DNA of 64,000 nt, taken from positions 1-64,000 of the forward strand of contig CAZIFQ010000010.1 in assembly GCA_964538375.1 (NCBI GenBank), given 5' to 3'. The notes below the pieces were generated by a model. It was not told where the DNA came from. It made no database searches and saw nothing but the letters and a program-made list of their open reading frames with translations. Shown in pieces: positions 1 through 9,234 of this stretch (positions are counted from its first letter, which is position 1; the number at the start of each line of letters is the position of its first letter). Source of the stretch: JAUUZQ01 sp964538375 (GTDB taxonomy: Bacteria > Bacteroidota > Bacteroidia > Bacteroidales > GCA-2748055). The translations under genes were made by a program, and so were the position numbers.

Positions 1-2
1 TC

Positions 3-2945
3 AACACCGACTCATCGCTGGGTCTTGCAGACCGCTCAGAGTCCTATTTATTAGGAGCCATGTTTTTCGGTTTTACCTGGTTACCGGTTGCAGCGTCTTT
101 ATTTTTAAAGCCCGAAAAAGAAAAACAATTTGTGCTGACCCGATGGATCATGAAGCTTTTTTATCGCTCCTATGACCCGGTTATAAAATGGTCATATGAC
201 CACAAGAATGTCATTTTTAGCATGGCCATAGCATCTCTTATTTTTACAGGGATAATCTTCTCCAGGATGGGTGGAGAGTTTGTTCCCACCCTGGATGAGG
301 GGGACTTCGTCATTCAACCTGTTCTTAAAACAGGAACCTCCCTTTCAAAAACGATTGAATTGACTACCCAAATGGAAAACATTCTTATTGAGGAATTCCC
401 GGAGGTTGATCAGATTGTATGTAGAATTGGAGCTGCCGAAGTACCCACCGATCCCATGTCGATGGAGGAGATTGACATGATCATAAAATTAAGACCAAAA
501 AAAGAATGGATTTCTGCAGACAGCAAGGAAGAGCTGGCTGACCAGTTTAAAGAAGCTTTACTTGTGATTCCGGGCATTGATTATGAATTTACACAGCCCA
601 TTGAAATGCGCTTCAATGAACTGATTACAGGAGTGCGTGCTGACCTGGCCATTAAAATATTTGGTGATGACCTGGATATTTTGTCAGAAAAGGCGATAGA
701 AGTAAAGAAATTGATCACCGGATTACCCGGTGCAGCTGATATCATCCTTGAAAAAACAGCCGGGTTGCCACAGATGAGTGTAAAATATAAGCGCAATAAA
801 GTTGCTTATCATGGCTTGTCCATTGAAACGTTAAACAACTATTTAACTACAGCTTTTGGCGGGGGGATAGCAGGAAGTGTATTTGAAGGAGAGCAGCGCT
901 TCGATCTTGTAACAAGATTTCAACCAGAATACCGAAATGATATAGAAAATATCAGGAACATGTACATTGGTTTACCCAATGGAGAACAAATTCCCCTTCA
1001 CGAATTGGCAGATATTGAATATTCTACCGGCCCGGCAAAAATTTCACGTGACAATACGCATCGAAGAGTTGTTGTAAGTGTGAATGTTAGAAACCGGGAC
1101 CTGGAATCAGTAGTAACGGATATTGAGGGAATCCTGGATGAGCAGCTGGATCTGCCTCCCGGTTATTATATTGATTATGGCGGACAGTTTGAAAACCTGC
1201 GAAATGCTACACGACGTTTGAAGATTGCAGTGCCAATTGCACTCTTGTTGATCTTCATATTCCTGCATTTTGCTTTCGGCTCATTTAAAGAAGCCGGATT
1301 GGTGTTTACCGCCATACCTCTTTCAGTGGTAGGTGGCGTCTTTTTCCTATGGATAAGAGGAATGCCTTTTAGTATATCTGCAGGAATTGGATTTATTGCA
1401 CTCTTTGGTATTGCTGTGTTAAATGGTATCGTACTTATTGAACACCTGAAGGAACTAAAGAAGCAGGGAGTCAGCGATATGCGGGAGCGTGTGCTTCGGG
1501 GAACCCGGGAACGCCTTCGTCCTGTATTGTTAACCGCTTCAGCTGCTGCATTGGGATTCCTCCCGATGGCTATTTCGCATTCTGCCGGGGCTGAGGTGCA
1601 AAGACCATTGGCTACGGTAGTCATTGGTGGCCTGGTTACTTCTACATTATTAACCATGCTGGCCTTGCCATTAATGTATGCTATCATTGATGATATTACC
1701 GGAATTCAGTTATGGCCACCCAAATTTAAAAGGAGAAAGATTGTGCCAATAATTCTTCTGCTCTTATTACCGGCAGTGGCTTTTCCCCAGAACCAGCCAG
1801 AACAAAAAGCACCCATAACGCTTACGCTGTCAGATGCCCTGGAATTGGCTTTTGAGAATAACAAGGAGCTGGCGGCATATCGTTCCATGATGGATGAGAG
1901 TGATGCACTGATCAAAACTGCTTTTGCTATTGATAAAACCCAGCTCTATTACAATTACGACGAAAATAATATAGCAGAGAATAACTATCCAATTGGTGTC
2001 ATAGGAGGAGAACAAAGATTCGACTTCCCAACCTTGTATTTTGCCCAGAGAAATGCCAATCGCATAACTTCTCAGATGGCAAAAGATGAAATGGAGAAAA
2101 AGAAGCGGCTACTCACAAAAAATGTCTCTAAATCATATTATACTCTTGTCTATCTTCAGAACAAACAAAAGCTATATGAGCTGGTAGACAGCATTTATTC
2201 ACGATTTTCTGATGCAGCAAAGATGAGTTATGAAGCAGGAAATGTTGCTTACCTGGAAATGCTGAATGCACAATCGAAGCAAAACCAGGCCCACATCCTG
2301 ATGAACCAGGTTCAGCATGAGATGGATATTGCTATGGCGGGTCTTTCTGCATTGATATATTTTGATTCATTGTTTGTGATTCCCGTAGAACCTCTTACGG
2401 AACTCATTATAAAGCCGGAAAATGCTGAATCTGATCCGGGTTATCAGTATTTACTTCACAACATGCAACAAAAAGAAGCGGCTATTAAAGTTGAAAAGAA
2501 CAAGTTGCTGCCTGATGTTACCCTGGGATATTTTAATGGAACAAATCGGTATTCGGGGGCTGCTAATTACCAGGGATTTGAGGTTGGGGTTGGAATCCCC
2601 CTGTTTTTTAGTGAGCAGCGTGCCAAAGCGAAAGCTGGACGATTTGCTATGGAAGCAGCTGATTATCTGAAGGAAGATTATCTGCGACAATACCAGGATA
2701 AAGTGGGTGAAATGATGACCAATTTGAAGAAATACAGGGAGGGAATTCGCTATTTTGAGCGCAGTGGAAAGCACTTATCTGAGGAGATGATCAGGGCTGC
2801 TAAGCTTAGTTATGAAGCAGGTGAAATTGACTTTTTCAGATGGGTTCAAAGTATTGATACCGCGGTGGAAATAGAACTAAATTACCTCGACAACCTCTTT
2901 AAATACAACAATATAGTGTTGGAAATAAATCACTTAACATTGTAG
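3..2945 (+). CDS. CusA/CzcA family heavy-metal RND pump fused to a TolC-like domain (5' truncated)
   Basis: The frame is open to the left edge, so the N-terminal half is outside the window; the first internal ATG is at 60. Counted from that ATG, residues 1-545 are the C-terminal half of a CusA-type inner-membrane RND transporter: a periplasmic porter region, then a cluster of hydrophobic helices (about 385-545) with the family's GFIALFGIAVLNGIVLIEH stretch. A basic linker (FKRRK) and a second hydrophobic segment with signal-peptide character (about 557-575) lead into an outer-membrane efflux (TolC/CusC) domain to residue 961, rich in the long helices and short beta segments of that family. 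CusA-CusC fusions are known in Bacteroidota. The pump would export metal ions; which one cannot be told here. The adaptor gene follows after 47 bases, indicating one operon. Confidence 0.9.
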   Translation, partial: NTDSSLGLADRSESYLLGAMFFGFTWLPVAASLFLKPEKEKQFVLTRWIMKLFYRSYDPVIKWSYDHKNVIFSMAIASLIFTGIIFSRMGGEFVPTLDEGDFVIQPVLKTGTSLSKTIELTTQMENILIEEFPEVDQIVCRIGAAEVPTDPMSMEEIDMIIKLRPKKEWISADSKEELADQFKEALLVIPGIDYEFTQPIEMRFNELITGVRADLAIKIFGDDLDILSEKAIEVKKLITGLPGAADIILEKTAGLPQMSVKYKRNKVAYHGLSIETLNNYLTTAFGGGIAGSVFEGEQRFDLVTRFQPEYRNDIENIRNMYIGLPNGEQIPLHELADIEYSTGPAKISRDNTHRRVVVSVNVRNRDLESVVTDIEGILDEQLDLPPGYYIDYGGQFENLRNATRRLKIAVPIALLLIFIFLHFAFGSFKEAGLVFTAIPLSVVGGVFFLWIRGMPFSISAGIGFIALFGIAVLNGIVLIEHLKELKKQGVSDMRERVLRGTRERLRPVLLTASAAALGFLPMAISHSAGAEVQRPLATVVIGGLVTSTLLTMLALPLMYAIIDDITGIQLWPPKFKRRKIVPIILLLLLPAVAFPQNQPEQKAPITLTLSDALELAFENNKELAAYRSMMDESDALIKTAFAIDKTQLYYNYDENNIAENNYPIGVIGGEQRFDFPTLYFAQRNANRITSQMAKDEMEKKKRLLTKNVSKSYYTLVYLQNKQKLYELVDSIYSRFSDAAKMSYEAGNVAYLEMLNAQSKQNQAHILMNQVQHEMDIAMAGLSALIYFDSLFVIPVEPLTELIIKPENAESDPGYQYLLHNMQQKEAAIKVEKNKLLPDVTLGYFNGTNRYSGAANYQGFEVGVGIPLFFSEQRAKAKAGRFAMEAADYLKEDYLRQYQDKVGEMMTNLKKYREGIRYFERSGKHLSEEMIRAAKLSYEAGEIDFFRWVQSIDTAVEIELNYLDNLFKYNNIVLEINHLTL

Positions 2946-2992
2946 TTTAGCAACTATTGATAATTGATGACCTTGTTAAAAAAAGATAAATA

Positions 2993-4147
2993 ATGAAACG
3001 AATTTATAGAAATGTACTTCTTATTGTCTCCTTATTATCGGTGACTATCTGGCCTTCCTGTAACAGTGGAAATCATGATTCTGATTCGGATGTTGAAGTT
3101 GAGGAGAGCGGAGATATGGAGACTACTGCCATTGTAATAAGTAAAGCACAATTCGAATCTTCCGGTATGAAGCTGGGTAATCCTGATACCCAGGTGTTTT
3201 TACAAACGCTGGATGCAAATGGATATATTGCTCCTTCTCCAACAGGATGGGCAAAGATTAGTTCGCTAATTTCAGGCAGGGTGAAAGAGATTAATTTTTC
3301 AGAAGGAGATTATATCAAGAAAGGAGAAAAATTATTTTCACTCGAAAGCAATGAGATTATCATGCTTCAGCAAAATTACGCAGAAGCATTTAATCAGCTG
3401 AATGCTTTAAAGACAAGCTACGATCGTCAAAAAACACTTTCGGAAGAGAATATCTCATCACAGAAGGAATTCATTTCCGCAGAGAGTGATTACAAAACTT
3501 TGCTGGCCAGGACCGAAGGATTGAAGGCGCAGTTGTCTATGATCAACATTGATTTTAAGAAAGTGGAAAAAGGATCCATTAGTTCGTCAGTTCCTGTCTA
3601 TGCTCCCATCGGGGGATACCTTACTCAACAGGAAGTTGTTCTGGGACAATACATAGAACCACAGGAGCTCGTAGCTGAGGTGATAGATGTGGACAAGCTC
3701 CAGTTGAATATCCATGTTTTTGAAAAAAACCTGAAAGAGATCAGGACAGGTCAGCAAGTTGTTTTTCATAATCCTGATGATCCGGAAGTGGAGTTGAGCG
3801 CGACGATTACGCATATTGGGAAAACCATTGACAGCAAAACCAAAACGGTTCAGTGTATTGCAAAAATTATCAATGCTAATGAAACCAGGTTGATCAGCGG
3901 ATTGTTTGTTGAGACCAGCATAATTACCAGTCATCGTGAGGCATTGGCTTTGCCAAGGGAGGCGTTGTTTGAAGATGTAGGAAGCTATTATGTATTTGGC
4001 CTGGCTGAGTACAAACAAGATGAGATGTTCTTCAGCAAAATTCCGGTAAAAGTTGGCATGATGAATGATGAGTTTTGCGAAATACTTGACTCAGGACTAC
4101 ATGATATTTTAGTTGAAGGAGGGTATAACTTACTTATTGAAGAATAG
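2993..4147 (+). CDS. CusB/CzcB-like RND periplasmic adaptor lipoprotein
   Basis: This 384-residue membrane-fusion protein would link the RND pump upstream to its outer-membrane channel. The N-terminus is hydrophobic and ends in a Cys at residue 23 (WPSC), a somewhat unusual lipobox, followed by an acidic stretch rich in Asp, Glu and Ser. A biotinyl-lipoyl-like half motif (about residues 95-115) precedes a helical hairpin (about 120-180), then the second lipoyl half (VYAPIGGYLTQQEVVLGQYI) and a beta-barrel domain, the HlyD/CusB order. No clear Met-rich or His-rich metal site is visible, so the substrate is open. It lies 47 bases after the pump gene in the same orientation. Confidence 0.9.
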   Translation: MKRIYRNVLLIVSLLSVTIWPSCNSGNHDSDSDVEVEESGDMETTAIVISKAQFESSGMKLGNPDTQVFLQTLDANGYIAPSPTGWAKISSLISGRVKEINFSEGDYIKKGEKLFSLESNEIIMLQQNYAEAFNQLNALKTSYDRQKTLSEENISSQKEFISAESDYKTLLARTEGLKAQLSMINIDFKKVEKGSISSSVPVYAPIGGYLTQQEVVLGQYIEPQELVAEVIDVDKLQLNIHVFEKNLKEIRTGQQVVFHNPDDPEVELSATITHIGKTIDSKTKTVQCIAKIINANETRLISGLFVETSIITSHREALALPREALFEDVGSYYVFGLAEYKQDEMFFSKIPVKVGMMNDEFCEILDSGLHDILVEGGYNLLIEE

Positions 4148-4211
4148 GCACTCGATATATTTCATTCTTATGATGATTCGGGCGCATAGAGAGAATCAAA
4201 ATCATTCTGTT

Positions 4212-5240
4212 ATGAATTTTACAAGACGAATTTATACATTATTGCTGGTAGTCACAGTTGTTCTGCTTATGATATTTGCTGAATCCTTGCTAATACCTTT
4301 TGTATTGGCAGTATTCTTCTGGTTTCTTATACGGGTTTTGAAGTTTGTCATTAGAAAAATTCGCTTTACAAAAAAGTGGCCCAACTGGTTGATGACTATA
4401 TTGTCTTCTGTCATCTTGATATTTTTTATTGGATTAGTTGTTTCGATGATCACTAACAATATTCAACAATTGTCTGTATCAGCTCCTGAATATCAGAAGA
4501 ACATTACTACTGTGAGTGAAAAGATCAACGAAACTTTCGACATCGATCTCGTGGAATCACTCACGGGAGTGGTAGAAGACTTTGATTTTGCGGGGATATT
4601 ATCATCGATTTTCTCTGCGCTAACTTCAGTTTTCAGCGATGCATTTATGATTATCCTTTACCTGGTATTTATTTTATTGGAAGAGCCCATCTTCCCAGGA
4701 AAACTGAAAGCCATGTTTAAGGACCCAGAGAAACTTGAACATACTCAAATGATGTTGGGAAAGATAGATAAATCCATAAATAACTATCTGGCGATAAAAA
4801 CTTTAACGAGTTTGCTTACCGGCACACTCAGTTTCTTTGTCCTGCTGTTTATTGGGGTAGACGCTCCTTTCTTCTGGGCATTTTTAATTTTCATTCTAAA
4901 TTATATTCCGACCATTGGTTCTCTCATTGCTACATTTTTCCCGACCATATTTGCTATGCTGCAATTTGGTGATTTTACACACCCGGTATTGGTGTTGACA
5001 ATTGTAGGTTCAATACAGCTTATTATTGGAAGCATCCTGGAACCAAGAATTATGGGTAACACATTAAATATGAGTACCCTGGTTGTTTTTCTTTCCCTTG
5101 CCGCCTGGGGAGCAATATGGGGTGTCGTAGGCATGCTTCTTAGCGCCCTGATCATGGCCATCCTCATACTTATCATGGCTGAGATACCGGGAACCAGGGC
5201 CATAGCCATACTCTTAAGCAAAAAAGGAGATGTGAGTTAA
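4212..5240 (+). CDS. AI-2E/PerM family transporter-like membrane protein
   Basis: The product has 342 residues if it starts at the ATG at 4212. In-frame ATGs at 4170 and 4113 would add an untypical polar extension, and the one at 4113 would overlap the adaptor gene. Two or three N-terminal transmembrane helices, a central soluble region (about 75-135) and four or five C-terminal helices match the AI-2E exporter/PerM family (PF01594), including the conserved NYIPTIGSLIATFFP and EPRIMGNTLNMS segments. Members transport varied small molecules or ions, so the substrate is unknown. It could be co-transcribed with the metal efflux genes, but this family is found in many contexts. It converges on the PurF-like gene with a 45-base gap. 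Confidence 0.85.
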   Translation: MNFTRRIYTLLLVVTVVLLMIFAESLLIPFVLAVFFWFLIRVLKFVIRKIRFTKKWPNWLMTILSSVILIFFIGLVVSMITNNIQQLSVSAPEYQKNITTVSEKINETFDIDLVESLTGVVEDFDFAGILSSIFSALTSVFSDAFMIILYLVFILLEEPIFPGKLKAMFKDPEKLEHTQMMLGKIDKSINNYLAIKTLTSLLTGTLSFFVLLFIGVDAPFFWAFLIFILNYIPTIGSLIATFFPTIFAMLQFGDFTHPVLVLTIVGSIQLIIGSILEPRIMGNTLNMSTLVVFLSLAAWGAIWGVVGMLLSALIMAILILIMAEIPGTRAIAILLSKKGDVS

Positions 5241-5285
5241 GGTATCTTCTCTTCAGTATCTCGTGTACAGCTTAAATTCCAGGGA

Positions 5286-6689
5286 TCAAAAATGACTGGA
5301 TCCATCCCAGCAGTGAGTACAGAGCTTTTCTTTTGGCAGACCAATAGCTTCTATCAGGTCATCAAGGTTTTGATAAATCAATGAATCAATGCCCAGGTTT
5401 TTAGCAATTTGCTTCACCATTCGATGGTATTTCTCATTCGCAGGATTGGAATATTCATGAAAATCTTTTTCTTCACCTTCCAGCTGAATGATTGCTTTCC
5501 TGGTGGCTAATTCTGACGTTGACCTTGACTGTGAGAAATTCAGAAAGTCACAGGGAAAAATCAGGGGAGGACAAGCGATGCGCATGTGCACCTCTCCCGC
5601 ACCAGCCATGCGCAGGTCAGCGGTATTGTCTTTCAATTGGGTCCCTCTTACAATGGAATCGTCTAGAAAGACCATTTTACTATCCTTAATGAGGGCTTTA
5701 TTGGGAATGAGTTTCATCTTGGCCACCAGCTCCCTGGTGTTTTGATTCTGGGGCATAAAACTCCTGGGCCATGTGGGAGTATATTTAGCATACGCTCTTT
5801 TATAAGGAATTCCATTTTCGTTTCCATAGCCAATGGCATGTCCAACTCCAGAATCCGGAATACCGCACACAAAGTCTGCTTTCACATCATCTCTTTTTGC
5901 AAGTGCCGCACCACAGCGGTACCTTACATCATCTACATTTATTCCTTCATAAAATGACGGCGGATAGCCATAGTATACCCACAGGAAAGCGCAAATTTGC
6001 ATTTCCTCCTGTGCCGGCTTAAGTGTTTTATATCCATCTGCTGTTATTTCAACAATCTCTCCCGGGCCGATATAATATTCAATTTCAAAATTTGTATTTG
6101 GGAAAGATGAAGATTCAGATGCAACAGCATAAGCTCCATCTTTCTTACCTATAATGATAGGCGTTCTTCCCAGTTTATCGCGTCCCGCAATGATTTTATC
6201 GGGGGTCAGGATGAGCAGGGAACATGAGCCCTTCACGTTTTGCTGAACGTTTTCTATTCCGGCTACAAAATCCTCTTCTTCGCAAATCAGGTTAGCTACT
6301 ACTTCAGTTGGATTAACGTTTCCCTGGAAATTTTCCGTAAAGTGCCTCTTTTTATTCAGGAAGTATTTTTCCAGCGCTTCAATATTTACAATCCGGCTAA
6401 CGGATACAATAGCAAATCTTCCCATATGGGAATTAAAAAGGATGGGTTGCGGATCAGTGTCGCTGATAATGCCCATGCCCAGCTTCCCCTCAAATTTATT
6501 GAGATCAGGTTCAAATTTTGATCTGAAGTAATCATTTTCAAGGCTGTGAATTGACCTGCTGAATCCTTCTTTTTGATTATAAAAGACCATACCAGCCCGT
6601 TTCGTTCCAAGGTGAGAATGATAGTCGGTTCCATAAAATACATCGTTGACACATCTCTTTTTTGAAACTACACCGTAGAATCCACTCAT
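5286..6689 (-). CDS. PurF-like amidophosphoribosyltransferase paralog lacking the Cys nucleophile
   Basis: The protein of 467 residues has the two-domain layout of glutamine PRPP amidotransferase. The N-terminal class II amidotransferase region begins MSGFYGVVSK and has HLGTKRAGM where PurF has its RGQ(E/D)-type segment. The C-terminal phosphoribosyltransferase domain has a clear PRPP loop, VFLDDSIVRGTQ, at about 340-351. True PurF starts with an exposed Cys1 after Met removal; here codon 2 is AGT (Ser) and no nearby upstream start supplies a Cys. The glutaminase is therefore probably inactive, or ammonia comes from elsewhere. Similar second PurF-like proteins occur in Bacteroidota and are annotated as amidophosphoribosyltransferases; I recall no established function. 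The gene stands alone, divergent from the TonB receptor. Confidence 0.85.
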   Translation of the reverse strand: MSGFYGVVSKKRCVNDVFYGTDYHSHLGTKRAGMVFYNQKEGFSRSIHSLENDYFRSKFEPDLNKFEGKLGMGIISDTDPQPILFNSHMGRFAIVSVSRIVNIEALEKYFLNKKRHFTENFQGNVNPTEVVANLICEEEDFVAGIENVQQNVKGSCSLLILTPDKIIAGRDKLGRTPIIIGKKDGAYAVASESSSFPNTNFEIEYYIGPGEIVEITADGYKTLKPAQEEMQICAFLWVYYGYPPSFYEGINVDDVRYRCGAALAKRDDVKADFVCGIPDSGVGHAIGYGNENGIPYKRAYAKYTPTWPRSFMPQNQNTRELVAKMKLIPNKALIKDSKMVFLDDSIVRGTQLKDNTADLRMAGAGEVHMRIACPPLIFPCDFLNFSQSRSTSELATRKAIIQLEGEEKDFHEYSNPANEKYHRMVKQIAKNLGIDSLIYQNLDDLIEAIGLPKEKLCTHCWDGSSHF

Positions 6690-6823
6690 TGTTTTTTGGA
6701 GTTTTTAGTTGATTAGGTAGTAGGTGTTAAAGCTATGAAAAAAAGTAATATTTTAGATTTAAGCTCACACTTTTCGCCTTCTTCAGAATGATTCAATATA
6801 GTTCTCTTTTCCCTTGTTTTTCA

Positions 6824-6831
6824 TATATTTG
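6824..6831 (+). promoter_or_regulatory. Putative Bacteroidota -7 box (TATATTTG) of the TonB receptor
   Basis: TATATTTG fits the TAnnTTTG -7 element of Bacteroidota primary sigma promoters and lies 42 bases before the receptor start. No good TTTG -33 element is seen at the expected spacing, so this is tentative. Confidence 0.4.
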
Positions 6832-6873
6832 ATCATTATCCCCAATAGTTGCTGTTAACTAAACATTGTAGCT

Positions 6874-9222
6874 ATGGCAATGAAAAGAGCATTATTTGGA
6901 ATTTTATTATTATTTGTGGGAATGACGTCATTCTCCCAGGTAGATACAGTTGTAGACCTTATTGGTTTACAAACTCTTGGAGCAGAAGATTTAGAGTTTC
7001 GTTCAGACTCAAATCGATTGAAGATTATTTCTGCAGGAAGGATTTCTGCAAACCTGGATGATCTGCCCCTGGAAGTGTATGTCATTTCTCATGAAGAAAT
7101 CTTAAAAAACCAGTATTCCACACTCACCGATGTCTTGCATGCACTCCCCGGAATCAAAACCTCCCGGCCCGGAACCGGAGAACTGGGTGAAAGTTTTCAA
7201 ATTTGGGGACTAACGGGCAATCTTTATACAAAGATCCTTGTAAACGGTATGCCGGTAAAGCCATCTGTTGTTTCAGGCATGCCTATTGGAAGCCAGCTTC
7301 CTATCAGGCAAGCAGAAAAAATTGAAGTTATTTACGGGAACTCGTCAGCTGTGTATGGTGCTGATGCTGTGTCAGGAGTGATAAATATTATTACCAAAGA
7401 AGCCGATAAAGGAACTTTTGTCAGGGGAGATATAAGTTTGGGAAGAAATGGCCACAACTACATTAATTTTATGATTGGCGGGAAAGGAGGTAAGAACAAT
7501 AATATTCTCCAGTACAGTTTTTATGGCACCAAATTCGAACTTTCCGACATGAACCTGGATTATATGGAAGAGGGATTATATAACCCAATGAATTTTTACC
7601 AGTCCAGGGGTGACAAAATAAGTATTTCAGGAGAAAGCTACGAACCTATAAATGTGAGTGATGCCCTTGTAGAGGAAGGAACCCCGGACTCTGAAGAATT
7701 TATGGATGAATATTATGGAGAGAATTACGATGGAACTGTTACTGAACCGGATATGGAGTCCTTAGCTTCGGCTGCTCATATGCTCGGGCTGCAGATGAAA
7801 TTTAAAGGGATTACACTTTCTTATGATTACATGTATAGAAGAACCCATAGTGCATTGGGGCTCTCGCCTGTATTTTATAAGTACAATAACCCCCAGAATT
7901 TCTGGGGAGAAAGCATACAGAGAACCACGCTAAGCTATTCAAAGAGTTTTAGAAATGTCACATCTACAACACAGTTGAATTACCTGGCATATAATATGGA
8001 CAACAATTCAAGCCAGGGTGTTACCTTCTTGATGAATACAGATAAGGCATATCGTTATTCAGCATCAAATGATTTCGAAATAAGCCAGGTATTCTCCGCT
8101 TCTCCTTTCGAAAATATTGAATTGGTTGGTGGCTTAGCTTTTAATCGATCAGGGAACCTGCCCGTGACCAACTATCTATTGACACCTTTTGAAAAAAGCG
8201 ACTACAGTGCATTCTCAGAAAATATCACTACCAGGGATACCATGTTAGGTAGTTTTGGGTTTAATCCAATAGTGTTCAGTAACATTTCAGGGTTTCTTCA
8301 ATTCTATTCAAAGTGGAACAAGTTTCGTTTTTTAGGCGGATTACGATATGATATCAATACCGAGTATGGTAACCGGTTTAGTCCGCAACTCTCGGTTTTG
8401 CACAAGACCACCCCGAAAACTTCATTGCGGTTTTCCGTTGGAAATGCCTATAAAGCACCGCCGGCATCTCTCACCTACCAGTCGCTGGCCTATCCGATTT
8501 CTGATAATGAAGTTGAATATCAAGTGGTTCCTAATCCTGATTTAAAACCTGAGAAGTTCAATACGCTGGAGCTTGGTGTAAAGAGTCAGTTCAGAAAAAA
8601 AACATCCATCAATCAGACATTTTACTATTACAGGATTACAAATCACATTATCCCCCAAACAATATCTACTGATGGCCTGGACCTGCCTTATTCTGTAAAC
8701 GATTCTGTAAGGTCATGGATCAATTACAGCGAATCGGTATCAAATGTTGCTGGTAGTCAAACAACGCTGAGATTCGATAATATTTTTGAATCCATAAACT
8801 TGGATGCCGAAGTAAGCCTGACCTTCCAGGCCAGGCAGGATAAGCTGCCAAATGTGAAAGATTTTGTGTCGGAGTATCTTAAATTACAGCCCTTACATTC
8901 AGGAAAGCTTAAGCTTTCAATGGAACCGGTAGACAATATATACCTCTATATAGAAAGTCACTGGATGAGTAAGTGGTTGCGCCTATTGATTCCGTTTGAA
9001 GATTTATATGATGATCTTTTTGGCAGTACGGATGGATACTATGCGATGGATGCCTTGGCAAGCTTTAACCTGAGTAATCAGCTGAATATGTATGTTAAAG
9101 TAACAAACATTTTCGATGAGAAATATGGAATTGTGAATGCAACCATCCTGGAGGAGAATCTATTATATAATCCACAGCTAAGGAGAACCATAAAGCTAGG
9201 GTTATCATATAAATTGAATTAA
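6874..9222 (+). CDS. TonB-dependent outer-membrane receptor
   Basis: The 782-residue protein begins with a signal peptide (MAMKRALFGILLLFVGMTSFSQ). An ATG two codons downstream (6880) is equally possible. A plug domain follows (about 65-170) with typical segments: PLEVYVISHEEI, LTDVLHALPGI, KILVNGMPV and IEVIYGNSSAVYGADAVSGVINIIT. The rest is a beta-barrel ending in a receptor-like strand. There is no N-terminal carboxypeptidase-like domain and no SusD partner, so this is not a classical SusC. An acidic insert at about 260-295, with many Asp, Glu and Tyr residues, sits in what should be an extracellular loop. The ligand is unknown. The next gene starts 12 bases downstream, suggesting co-transcription with a SpoIIE-type phosphatase. 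Confidence 0.92.
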   Translation: MAMKRALFGILLLFVGMTSFSQVDTVVDLIGLQTLGAEDLEFRSDSNRLKIISAGRISANLDDLPLEVYVISHEEILKNQYSTLTDVLHALPGIKTSRPGTGELGESFQIWGLTGNLYTKILVNGMPVKPSVVSGMPIGSQLPIRQAEKIEVIYGNSSAVYGADAVSGVINIITKEADKGTFVRGDISLGRNGHNYINFMIGGKGGKNNNILQYSFYGTKFELSDMNLDYMEEGLYNPMNFYQSRGDKISISGESYEPINVSDALVEEGTPDSEEFMDEYYGENYDGTVTEPDMESLASAAHMLGLQMKFKGITLSYDYMYRRTHSALGLSPVFYKYNNPQNFWGESIQRTTLSYSKSFRNVTSTTQLNYLAYNMDNNSSQGVTFLMNTDKAYRYSASNDFEISQVFSASPFENIELVGGLAFNRSGNLPVTNYLLTPFEKSDYSAFSENITTRDTMLGSFGFNPIVFSNISGFLQFYSKWNKFRFLGGLRYDINTEYGNRFSPQLSVLHKTTPKTSLRFSVGNAYKAPPASLTYQSLAYPISDNEVEYQVVPNPDLKPEKFNTLELGVKSQFRKKTSINQTFYYYRITNHIIPQTISTDGLDLPYSVNDSVRSWINYSESVSNVAGSQTTLRFDNIFESINLDAEVSLTFQARQDKLPNVKDFVSEYLKLQPLHSGKLKLSMEPVDNIYLYIESHWMSKWLRLLIPFEDLYDDLFGSTDGYYAMDALASFNLSNQLNMYVKVTNIFDEKYGIVNATILEENLLYNPQLRRTIKLGLSYKLN

Positions 9223-9234
9223 TGTGTGCATGGA

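Noticed and set aside
1175..1687. Long antisense open frame (170 codons) opposite the RND pump
   Set aside because: It lies opposite the conserved RND helices, has low-complexity basic composition and no recognisable domain; the plus strand is clearly the coding one.
1735..1800. Frameshift or gene boundary inside the RND-TolC fusion
   Set aside because: The frame is continuous across the join and such fusions are known in Bacteroidota; an assembly error cannot be fully excluded.
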